Part shown: in pieces, positions 47,470 to 59,035 of the stretch
How the letters are laid out: every line of letters begins with the position of its first letter
Position numbering within the stretch: the stretch's first letter is position 1
DNA from: Danio rerio
Taxonomy: Eukaryota > Chordata > Actinopteri > Cypriniformes > Danionidae
DNA length: 64,000 nt
Direction of reading: 5' to 3'
Assembly (NCBI RefSeq): GCF_049306965.1
Contig: NC_133197.1
Coordinates: 8,630,501 to 8,694,500, forward strand
Position numbers and translations under genes: made by a program
The notes under the pieces: generated by a model
The model's input: the letters and a program-made list of their open reading frames with translations, nothing else
Database searches by the model: none
Told to the model about the DNA's origin: nothing

Positions 47470-48353
47470 AGCACACACTAATTATAGAAGAAGAGGCAAC
47501 TCACACAAGAAGTGCTAAATATACAAAGGAAAGTTAAGAGAGAAGACATTACAGAACTCCAGTCAAGTTTTGGTATGCTGCATGTAAAAATTTTTACACA
47601 AACCACACCCATGCAAATATGACCAAACACATTGCTGAGGCTTTGTGTCACTGCTGATTGCGTGAAATAATAAACCACAAAAAACAATAAAAGTTTCAGC
47701 ATTATCATTATCTTTACATTTATGCAATTGACAGATCTTTTTATCTATTGCATTTATTGTTTGCTTTTGATCTGTGCATGCATTCATAAAGAACCAATAA
47801 CCTGTTTGTGCACATGAACCTGTTTCTTTCTTTTCTTTTCACTGAAACAGTCTGCAGATGAGTGACAGAGGCGTGATGCAGGTGTTGTTTGCTCAAGAAA
47901 ACGTCAGTGCTCAATGCTGAAAAACATTGGACAAAGAAACATATAATTACTCTGAGTTTTAAGAACTAAAGTCAAGCATTGACTACAGCCCGAAACACAA
48001 TCTACACTTTTGCTACTCAAACTGTCCTTGTGCCAAGCAAAAATGTAGATGCTAACACAATCAAACAGTAATGTCTCCTCAACGAGAGCTAAAAGCTTAA
48101 TTTACTCTGCAGATGTGTTTCTTTCTTTTCAGACTACATCTACTGTTGTGGTTTCCCTGAAATTGTAATCCATTTGGTCATCTCTGCTCTTGTTAGCGTG
48201 GCTGCTGTTGCTTTTCTCGTTTATGATATAAGGTCTACAAGAACTGAGCTGAACTAAGCTGAAGAGACTAGACAACACCAGCAAATACATGAAGCAAAAT
48301 CACACCTGCAGTCTGACCTAAGCAGAAGAATGAGCTCCACATATGTTTGCTGA
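47470..48353 (+). pseudogene. V-less relic of the V-stalk-TM family (unit 3)
   Basis: It starts with sequence homologous to the upstream region near 43139 ('gaagaggcaactcacacaag'), then jumps straight to the last bases of the stalk exon ('ccagtcaagttttg' plus GTATGC donor near 47575); leader, V and most of the stalk are missing. The TM exon is at 48133-48353 with a normal acceptor: YIYCCGFPEIVIHLVISALV. The membrane arginine is replaced by histidine, and a TAA follows RTELN well before the normal end. The homologous terminal TGA is at 48351-48353. Confidence 0.85.
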
Positions 48354-48589
48354 AGGTTGGTGTAATATCTTGACCACATACATTAGCAGATTGTTCATTG
48401 GACGTTTATTGATTGTATCTTAACAGAATTTGGTTTTGATACATGACTGTAGAGATAATTTCATAAGCTCTTGTTTTAACCTTTTCACTGGACTTGCATT
48501 TTACTCTCTTGCTCTTTGTTCATGTTTATAACATCATTATTTTGGAGGCGTCAGACCTGCTTAAGTTTGGATGTTCCTTTCATTTTATT

Positions 48590-48945
48590 CATTCATTAAT
48601 TCATTTTCTTTTTGGCTTAGTCCATTTATTAATCAGGGGTCGTCACAGCGGAATGAACCGCCAACTTATCCAGCATGTGTTTTACACAGCGGATGCCCTT
48701 CCAGCTGCAACTCATCACTGGGAAACATCCACACACACTCATTAACACACATACACATACAGACAATTTAGCTTAACCAATCCCCCTATAGTACGTCTTC
48801 GGACTTGTGGGGAGCATCCAGAGGAAACCCACGCGAACACAAGAACATGCAAACTCCACACAGAAATACCAACTGACCCCAGCCAAGGCTCTAACCAGTG
48901 ACCTTCTTGCTGTGAGGCGATCATACTACCCACTGCGCCTTCGTG
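48590..48945 (-). mobile_element. DANA SINE, full length
   Basis: Head at the right ('cgcagtgggtagtatgatcg' on the minus strand), tail at the left. Confidence 0.92.
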
Positions 48946-49084
48946 ACATTCTCCTTTATTTAATGTAATTTCATCAATTAAAATGAATAAATGGTCTATG
49001 CAATCAATCCTTTAGCAGCAGAGAAAATTTTTAAGAATATAGCAACTTTTCAGAGTTTAAAATGTTAAATATTAAAATAATTCC

Positions 49085-50215
49085 CTACTGAAAATAAACA
49101 GCTTTAACCGGCTGGTTGGCTGCTTTTAGCCAAGAGACAACCTCCCGCTCTAGCCTCAGGAAGCCAATACGGAAGTAACTAAAACTGCAATTCATCCGAA
49201 ATTCCGCTAGTCCTGCTGGCCGCTCCTGGCTCCAAAACAGAGCAAATTGGAATGGCCAACAGCAAAAAAAAAAGGTGTTTACAGCCTGGTACAAAAAAAT
49301 ATTTTGGTTAATACAGCTAATATTACCTTTCATGACAACTGTGAGAAGGGTGAATTTTTTATAACTCATCCGTTTCCTTTATATTAAAAATATGTTAAGT
49401 TTGCATAATTAAGGGCGTGGCCACTTGAGTGACAGCTAGGTCTCGTTGGTCGCCGTCACGTCACCTCAGCTGTAACCTGCAGATTAGCCACTGAACTCGG
49501 CATATTTATCGTATTTCTGTGTTGTTTTATGTGGCTTTACACAGTCAACTGCCTTTTGGACTTGTTTCCTACAATTATTTGATGGCATGCTGTGCACTTA
49601 ATTGTGCTCACAAACCATTCACGTGGCCTCCGTTTCCCATGTGAGTAAAGTTATATACTTATATACCATCTCTGTTCATGTATTTGTTGTATTTAAGATC
49701 ATTTACCGTTTATATTTATATTTAGAGCTGTAATGCACTCCAGAATCTGACAGATTGATTAGCTGTGGTCTCTATAACAGTCATCTGAAGCATTGTACAG
49801 TGTTATGCTAGATGTCATCAATAGTCTTACATTAACTAACACAGACTATATCTGAAGTGTTTGGAAGTAATTCACGTTTTCCTACTGTTGTAAAACGTCA
49901 TAAGAACAATGTTTAGTGGCTCTGTGTATTAGGTCCAAGCTAAATGCCAGCAGGTGTAGCTCCGCTCACTCTCCGCCTCTTTGCCCTTGTTTGGTATCCC
50001 GCCGTGGGTGTGATGACGCGCGAACAAAATGGCGACGGTTGGCCGCGCCTACTTGTGGCTTCTTTTTTATATATGTATAAAATGTAAAATATATATATAT
50101 ATATATATATTTTTTTTTCAAACAAACTTTTATTTAGAAACTTGTGGCTTCTTTTGCGCTCCTTAGAAACCTATGGGTGACGTCACGGATAATACGTCCA
50201 TATATTTTACAGTCT
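49085..50215. mobile_element. Unclassified DNA transposon with CpG-rich, exon-like interior
   Basis: Contains widely repeated fish motifs: 'attaagggcgtggccacttg' (49411) and, at the right end, 'gggtgacgtcacggataata' followed by 'acagtctatgg'. At 49583-49641 the plus strand reads MACCALNCAHKPFTWPPFPM up to a GTGAGT donor. The Cys spacing and FP ending resemble the first exon of a THAP-type DNA-binding domain, as in P/Kolobok-type transposases. This is a weak call; no second exon was found. A short (TA)n lies at about 50090-50111. Confidence 0.4.
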
Positions 50216-50522
50216 ATGGTTTTAGCTGGTCAACCAGGCTGGTTTTAGAGGGGTTTGGGCCATTTCCAGCCTAGTCTTAGGCTGGGAGATGACAGCTGAA
50301 ACCAGCTCAACCAGCCTAGCCAGTCTGGGAGCCCAGCCAAAACCAGCTGTGTTAGGCTGGTTTTAGCTGGATTTAGCTAGTCATTTTCCAGAGCTGACCA
50401 GCTAGGACCAGGTTGTAAATGGCTGTAATAGCCTTGAAATGGCCAAAACCCCTTTAAAACCAGGCTGTTCAACCAAACAAGCCAACCAGCCTAGGCTGGT
50501 TTAGGCTAGATTTTTCAGCAGG
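50216..50522. mobile_element. Palindrome-rich MITE (CCAGC/GCTGG family)
   Basis: Many alternating 'accagc' and 'gctggt' motifs fold back on each other; the right end is 'tttttcagcagggtt'. This is a common cyprinid repeat type. Confidence 0.6.
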
Positions 50523-53399
50523 GTTACAAAGTCATTGTGAAACTAGTTTAAAACATAGGCCTAAAACATATAGATGCAATACACCCAGAATCTATGTTTA
50601 GACCTATTTCAATCCTAGTTTTACAACCGATGATAAATTAGGCTAAACTGGTATTTTAACAACAGATACAGACCATTCGCAATTTTTTTGTTTAGCAATT
50701 AGCATTTCTTGCTGTTTAGCAAATTTTTCGAATCTGCCGATTCAATTACATTCGTGATTCGTCGCATTTCCCGTCGTAAAAAGTCAGCCAATCACCATTG
50801 AGTGTTTCACTTTCAGTCACCGTGGAAATGTTTGTCTGATAGCAAATCATGCGGCAACAGTTTTGAGGAGAAAAGATTTTCCAAACTGGTCAGAAGCAAC
50901 AGGATGGCTTTTACATCAAGTTCATAAAGCCAACGTTAATAGGTGAGTTAAATTTTTACTTAAAATATTTATAGCATCTTACTGCATGAATATCAATAAA
51001 AAGCGATAAAGGCTGGTTGGTAGGCATATAGTCAGTTAATGTGAAAAGGACATGGTGAAGTGGAAAAACACACAATCTTCACATTGTAACCTGTTTAGTT
51101 TATAAGAGTACAATATAGATTTAGAAAATGTCTGTTTGCATAATTATTTATCACTTCATATATGAGGCTCAGGTTTGCCCTCTAGTTTCTAAAGTCCAGA
51201 CAGAGATCTCTGCTTTTCTTGATGTCTATAGTGATTCAATCTGGTTCAGCTGCTGTCTTTATATATTTGATAACTGCTTTATAAAAAAAACTCAGAGATT
51301 TAGGTTTCAAGAAGTGCTGAGCCTTTATTTCCAAACCACAATGCATTATATAATGTCCTTGCAGTGCACATTTTGTTCATTCACAATACATGCATTACTT
51401 GCTAAATATGTTTTTTTTTTTACATTACAATAATACTGTCCAAAATTGTAAAGTGTTACAGTACATTTGTTGTGAGACTTTCATCATAGTAAACAGAATT
51501 ATGAAAAGGCATTTTAGATGAAGGCTCATGGTGCAAAACAGTAAATTGCAATCACTGTAAGAAAAAATATATTCACAAAACATTTCTACTAGTTACGGTA
51601 GATACAAAAAAAAACAATATTAAGTTCATTGTAATACAACTATATAGCCCAATAACATAGCAAGGAATACATATCAAACATTTCAGCGCAGCTTAAAAGT
51701 TAGCATGTAGGCTTAACATGAATATAATTTTTATATTGTTATGGTTATTTATTCTTTTTTCTGCTTCCATGTTGAGCTTGAAATTGTAAAAACACACACA
51801 CACACACAATATATAATTACAGTGTTATGTTTGTGACATTTGCAGTGAAATCTCAAAACATAAATTCACATAGAAAGCAGATGTTAACATTATATTAATA
51901 CTTTAGGTTATATTTTACAGAGCAATTGACCACAGAGTTAAGGGACCAGAAAAATATCGATCTGTAAACATGTTTTATATTTTAAATGAGGATACTAAAC
52001 ATGCATTATGGATGTGTCAAAAAAAGTCTGCGGCTTTACAGTATACAACATACTTTGTAAAAATTCTGTGAATTAAACTGCACAACCCAAAACAGACAAT
52101 GGTAATCAAAAGGATAAGAGTTGGCTCTCTATATAAAAAAAATATCGATTTTATTATATTTAATTTTGTCACATTTATGAGGAAAAAGTGTCGTTATGGA
52201 TGTGACATCTCTCCTTTATAGATGTGACAGAATTTCAGAAATTGCCACTTGTGTGATTTTGGTAAATCAAATAGAATAGTTTGAAAACATTGACAAATGC
52301 ATTTTTGAGTATTTCTAAAGTACTTGCTTACCCAAAAAACTTAGAAACCGTTTCTGTATTTTGGTGAAAACCTTTTTTTTTCATGGCAAGGTTGACATTT
52401 ACACAGAATTGCTCATATAACCTCTAAAATTTTGTATTTTAAGCTGATTGTATATTTACAGTCACATTGTCTCTTTTGGCAAATGTAAATATCTTCTTTT
52501 TTAATATAATGATTAATATAAATCTCCCAAAACCGCATTAAATCCATACACAAAACATTCCCTTGTAAGCTTCATCTTTTATATGTAGAGTTGTTTTTTT
52601 CTGTATTTGTTTACACTCTGCAGTACAACTGACACTGGAGAAAAAAATGTCATTGGAAAAGAAGAGTTAGTTATCAAAACATGATCTGACTGACAAATGA
52701 GCAGCAAATGATCTTACTAAAAACTTTCTGCATAACACAAATTAAATAAACGGGCAAAAAACATTTTTCCAAATAAAGTGCACTTAAAAGCTATATATAC
52801 AGTATATTGATGAGCTGTTTTACTGTACAACATATGACATGTTAACAATTATTAATTTTGCACACCTGATCTAAATTAAGAAATCGCTGAGGGGTTTTTA
52901 TCACAAACAGTGGTCAGATGTTGAAGATAAAGTTCTAAATCATTATAATGATGCAAATGTTGTCCAGGTCAAGTAAAATATGTTGCATCAGCTTGCAAAA
53001 AAAATTATTTGCAGAACAGTCTTGGGTCGTCTGAGATCTTTGTGAGTTAATGTGCTAAGCTTGTATTTAGACACTAATAAATAGGTTTAGATTAAAAGTA
53101 AGTTGCTCTTTGTAAAAAAAAAAAGCATATTAGACAGCATGTGAGCAAGTGATCTGTACTGAACATGAACCATAAATAAGCTTAAATTATAACCGCTGAT
53201 GATGACAGACTTTACTGAAAAGCTTTCTAAAATTTGATGATTCTGCTGGTGACAGAGGCATGTAAAGATATTTATATGATGATTTTTACTATAAAAGAAG
53301 CTACATGATTATTTAAAAAATGCTGATGTTTATATGGAAAGTATAAAAATTTCAAACTATAATAGTTTGAAAAGACGAAGGACAAAACCCAATAGGGTT
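50523..53399. other. AT-rich intergenic DNA, no gene recognised
   Basis: A possible transposon end lies near 50740-50950 (CG-bearing, followed by a GTGAGT donor-like site at 50943). The rest has no domain, splice pattern or repeat I can name. Confidence 0.4.
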
Positions 53400-53760
53400 T
53401 TCTGTGTTTTTTTTCTCTTCCAGTGTTTTGTTTCTAGTGTATTGATTTTTTTATTTATTTATCTCCCAGATCTCACCCATCAGACCACCTTCCCGAATGA
53501 CTGCTTATGTAATTTTCTGTTTGCTGTACTGAACTCAGTGCTTGATCGCAGCTGTGTAATGAAGGCCCTCAAGAGTTTGTCCAACTTTGTGAAATGGGTT
53601 CTGGTGTCATGTGGTTCGCCCCTGACTGTCTGCCCACTAATGATGAATTTTACTTCCCCACACTCAGTGTTTTGTTTCTAGTTTGTTGTTTTTTACCAGC
53701 ACCTTTCGAGACCCCGAGATCAGCCTTCCGTGACACTTCTGATATTTGTGTGAAATGCCA
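53400..53760. mobile_element. Possible LTR-retroelement fragment
   Basis: On the minus strand a TGTCACGGAAGG start near 53733 and the following sequence resemble fish gypsy LTR or leader DNA. The fragment is short and partial; age unknown. Low confidence. Confidence 0.25.
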
Positions 53761-53836
53761 GTTTGCTTTTACTCTTCCTCAGAGTCCGTAAGTAAATATT
53801 AACTTAAAGAGATCACATTTTAAATAAAGAAAAGTC

Positions 53837-54050
53837 GGTAACACTTTAGAATAATGGTCCATCATTTAATTTTAGCTAATGTATTTATTTACTAACATTA
53901 TCTAAGTATGAATAATGTTGTATAGCATTTATTAACCATAGTTTAACATTTACTAATGCATTATTAAAATCCAATGTTGTGCTTGTTAACATTACTTAAT
54001 GCTCTGTGTTCACGTTATTGACTAATGGACCATTATTTTAAAGTGTTACT
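53837..54050. mobile_element. MITE with GGTAACACTTTA ends, about 213 bp
   Basis: GGTAACACTTTAGAATAATG at the left faces AGTAACACTTTAAAATAATG on the complement at the right. Its ends match those of the larger foldback at 13259-13970. Confidence 0.75.
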
Positions 54051-54070
54051 GAAAAGTCAAGTTAAACCAT

Positions 54071-54412
54071 TTATCTTGGTTGCAGCGGTATTCTCTCTTC
54101 TTGTTGTTCATTCGAAACATTCCCTCTTGTGGTTTCTGAAAGAAAATCAAGATCACAGGATTTAAAAAGGGAAAAACAAAATGTTTCTGCAACAAACATC
54201 TACAAATGTAAAAGCTACTTTTAAGTATCCAAACATTCTGAAACCAACATGAAACTAAATATGGTAATAAAAAACAAACCTATTATTCTCCAGTATGATG
54301 ATTTTGTTTTTCAAAATAAATCAAAAAAGTTTTTCAAAATTGTCCTAAGACATAAAATTGTCTTTAATATTTATGGAACAACTCTGAAGGTTTTGATCCA
54401 CTTAAAATGTTG

Positions 54413-54493
<81 letters not shown>

Positions 54494-57400
54494 CGTGCGT
54501 AGTGCATGCGTGCGTGCATGAGATTAACATTACAAAACATAAATTAATATACTTTGTATGCACAGTGTGTATATAATGGTTCTGGTTCTTAAATCTGACT
54601 GGCTGATAGCCATGCAATATTGTGCAAATAACAGCACCCTTCACCCTTGTGTATAACTCCACCCACATATAGCAACAAGCAGAGGACACTCTACAGTTTG
54701 ACAAATATTGCAGCTGTTGGACAACATAATGTCCTTTTGATGATTTTTTTTTTATTCAAGAATGTAGTTGTTTAGTTTACAACTATGCCGTTTATTTATA
54801 AGGACAGTGCCTATTTTAAAGTATTTATACTCTGAGAGACAGAAATTATAAATTTCTGTCGGTGGCCATTAGCCTGTCATTGAGCAAAGAGGGTTGACAT
54901 AGCAATTGTAGAGTATTGAGTGTGAGATGGGACTCGCATATCAGGAATATATGTATTTTGTGTTGGCCACACTTTGTATAAGCCCGAGTTACTTTTTAAA
55001 TGGCTATCTTTTAGTTTCTAGTGAGTCTCCTGTTTTCCTTACTGCAGACTACTTCAGTAAAAAGAAAGAAGAAATGGCCAAAAGTGTTTAGCATTTTTAC
55101 CCATCACAAACACAACAGCAATCTGGTAGTGATTGCTTTGCTTTGGATTTTTAGATGATATTTATTGTTATCTCCCAATTCCAAGAGAAAAATACTGGGA
55201 AATTCCTGTAGACTGATAGGATTTCTGTTCAGCCTTATAATCTTAAAATGTGAGCAAAATCACCTGTTTTGTCATCACTTTAGACATTACGCAAGAGAAT
55301 CAATCAAATAGTAACTTTAAAGTGATGTTGGTGAATTAGTAACAGTTTTTGCTGTTCTGACCACAGCCACAGATGTGAATGAAAGGCGGAAGAAAGTCAT
55401 CCCTCATACAAAAGGGATTTTTTTTTTATAAATGATTATGTCGTCGAACTGTTGTATAAATGCAATATCACACTCGTAGCAGTGGGATATGGCTGTATAT
55501 TGTCACTGGTGGGACACACATCTCCCACCAGTGCTAATATACAGCCATATTCCACTGCTACTCATGTGATATTGCTCATTTATACAGAGAGAGAGAGAAT
55601 ATATCTGTAAATTCTGCAAACTCCTACAAAATTAGGCCACTGATAATGAAATAGTGAAAACATAAATAATATAATTCAAAATCTAACAAAAAGTGTTTTA
55701 GGCGTAATTAACATGTTTATGCTCTTTGGATAAGGGATTCATAAAGGTAAACAACAAAATCATAATTCCAAGGCACTCAAGGCCTTTATTAACATGACTA
55801 TTATTTAAAAAAAAGCCCTGTTAAAATATTTTTTTTTAAATGAGGCTGTTATTTTAAATAATAACCATGTTAGTTAAGTTTTTTTTTTATTTACTTTTTG
55901 AGTGCCTTGGCTTTTGCTGCTTTATAAATATTATAATTGAAAAGTTAAAATATTTTTAAGCATCACTAATAAATAAAACATTTTACAGTAACAAAATTTG
56001 TGGTCTGTGCCTACTCGTGCATAACATCCCTTATGAGCTGAAGTGCTGACATATTTCATTTTGACTTGAAATTGCATTTTGACCTTGAGTGGAAATATAT
56101 GCAAAGATTCAAAGATTAAAACACTGTCACCCATGTGTAGAAAAATGGCACTTGTGCAGAAATAAAGAGTTATTTGAATAAATTTAGTTCTACTCACCTT
56201 TGACAACTTTGAATCTCCTGAATCTCGTCCGTTCTTTGTTGATGATCTGTAGATGAAAATATCCATAGTCTTCATCTGTGATGTTTCTGATGGTCAGAGA
56301 TCCAGTCTGAGTGTCCAGCTCCAGTCTGTCTCTGTATCTCTCATCATTAATACTGATCTCTCCTGATTCAGCTTTAATGAGTTGATGTGTAGCTCCAAAC
56401 GTCCACAAAATCAGATCACCAGGCTTTGTTTCAACATGAGTGTTGAAAATTAGAGTATCTCCCACCTCCACTGGCACTTCAGTATCTTCATGCCAAAGCA
56501 ACACACAAAAACAGAAAACAGTGAATTAAATTTAGTTTGTGTTTTCAACATTAGATACATTAAGATGGCATTAATAACATTTTAGTTTGCTTTGTTCATA
56601 GTTTTAGTCCATCACCCTTTGAGGAAATTACATCAATTCACAAATCATGAATTAGTACAGTATACTGTAGTATTTATCATTTAAGCTTCAATGGCTCTTT
56701 TTCTACACTTTGAACATATAGCTCTTGGAGTTCATCTAAAATATCTTAAAATGTGTTCTGAAGGTGGATAAAGGTCTCTAATGTTTGAAACACGAGGGCC
56801 AGTAGTTAATAACAGAATTTTTATTTCAGGGTGAGCTAACACTTTAAATGCTTGAGGTTTTAAAAGCTGGGTTGGATTTTGAATGATTGTAAATGGTTAT
56901 GTTTATGTAGACCTTTTAGTTTCCAAAGGAAATCGTTTTCTGAGAAGTTTCTCAATCTGTTTTTTAGAGATGGCACTAACTCAAATAAAAAAAGCATCTG
57001 AAAATAACTAAAGCATTTTGAAAATCTTTGTCGACACAGTACAAATTGTCTGAACAGTTGACTCAGTTAATGATGTACTCACCTTCGACAGTAACAGTTA
57101 TTATCTTGGATTTGCCTTTGGCCTCCACTTTATAGACTCCAGAGTGAATGCTCCGGATGTTCGTGATGAGCAGATCTCCATATTTGTCTGCTTTCCACAG
57201 TTTGTCTTTGAATCTCACATTATCACTTTCATATGATGTAAAGTTACCTCCACTGAATTTAGCAATGAGATTTGTGTTGAACCACCACTTTATCTCATCA
57301 TCCTCCTGCAGTTTCATTCCAGTCCTTAGACAGTGAGTTCTTCCTTCCTTCTCTTTCACTTCAGCTTCTACTTTAGCTTCAACTACAACTTCATCTGTCA

Positions 57401-58962
57401 CAGTTGCACATAGAAAAAGAAAACATATATGTTTGTAAGAACAAGCTTGATTTTACAGAGTATGTTTTATGTAGCTAGCTTGATTTGGGACATTTATATG
57501 TTAAATATACTATCATGTTGACAGCATGTTTTAAAAGTCTGCTATCATGTTTTACTGCATTGCTAGCGGCTGTATAGTATGTTTCAGTAAAGTATGCTTT
57601 TGAAAATCATGTTAACAATGTGGTAAAAAATGGTAGCAATTTAAAAATGTTGCCATGTTTTACCATGCTGCTGCTACCCTTCTGAAAAAGGTTACTAGTT
57701 ATGTATTTTGTTACTAAAGTTCTTCTAAACTTAAAAATAAGAAAGTACACTTAAAATCATAACTACATGTTTTACAGTAAGTATACCTGGCTTTAAGCTA
57801 TTTTTATTCTTTTAATTGAGTGACCTATTCATTTTATTTTCACATATTAAATATTTCCCCAGTTACAGAGATAAAGCTTCAGGCTATTCTGAGACTAAAT
57901 TGCATGTTTGAGGAGCCTAAACTGAAAATAGTCCCAAATGGTATTCAGTTGGTAGACTTGATACATGATGTATACTTTAAATATATACTTTAACATTACT
58001 TTAGCATCCATAAAAATGTACTTGAAACATACTTTTTCATACTGTTTGTTTTAGTGATTTTAACATGTCAGAAACAATCAATTAAAGTTTGGTTAGAAAC
58101 AAATATTTTCCAACTTATTTCTAATAATGAGTATGCATTTATGTAGCAGTTTGTTTTTGTCTAGTTTGTGTTAGAATCATTACTTACCCACATGTTCTAG
58201 TTTTGAGATCTTGCGGCGATAATAATAATAAACAATAATAAAAGTTACAAATGCAGCAATCAACAGAACAATGATAATTATTCCAGCTATGGCTCCTGCA
58301 GGCAGACCTGAATGATGTGGAGCTGAAGAGAAAAGTGCATGTTTGTTAGAAACTCTTCACATATTGTCAGTTAAAGAGTCTGAATTCAAGCATAGATAGA
58401 AAGGTTTGCTATAAACATGCATGGTATTGTTACTGTTTAAAACACCTCGGTAATTGTTACTTTTCTAATGTCGTGTCAGATTGTTGAATTTACAATCATG
58501 TTCCCGTTCAATCATGTAAACTAAATTTTCAAACATGTATTCAAGTTTGATAAGCATTAACTCGTTTTTTTAAATGTGTTTGCTTTTAACAAATATGCAC
58601 AATAAACACTCAAATGCAGAGGTCTTATTATAGCTGTTAATGTAGCTCTAATGTTGATATCATTAAATCATTAGCTTGCAACAAGAACATTTGATACAAC
58701 CAAGCTGAGTAACTTTTGATACTTGAGCTTAAACTTATTGCAATTAGCTTAAACTCATTTGCAAATGAAACTTTTTTTACGAAGACAAATAAAGTATAGA
58801 TTTTTACCTCTAATTTATATATATTATTGTGAGGATTTATATTTCAACATTTAAAACAAATCTTATCCTAAAGTATTGAGATTTTTGTATTTCTACATTT
58901 AAAAATTATTAAGTTCCTAATGAATCAAACTTAAAGTGAGCTGCCTTGTATGTTAACTAATA

Positions 58963-59035
<73 letters not shown>

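Noticed and set aside
53334-53681. 115-codon plus-strand frame
   Set aside because: AT-rich with no domain and no splice partner; part overlaps a possible retroelement fragment.
55931-56275. 114-codon minus-strand frame downstream of V4 of gene B as a second membrane exon
   Set aside because: The frame starts inside V4 in another register and has no convincing membrane span or acceptor.
57661-57698. Possible last exon for gene B right after TM (acceptor 'cctttttcag' then a stop within three codons)
   Set aside because: Too short to support, with no counterpart in gene A.
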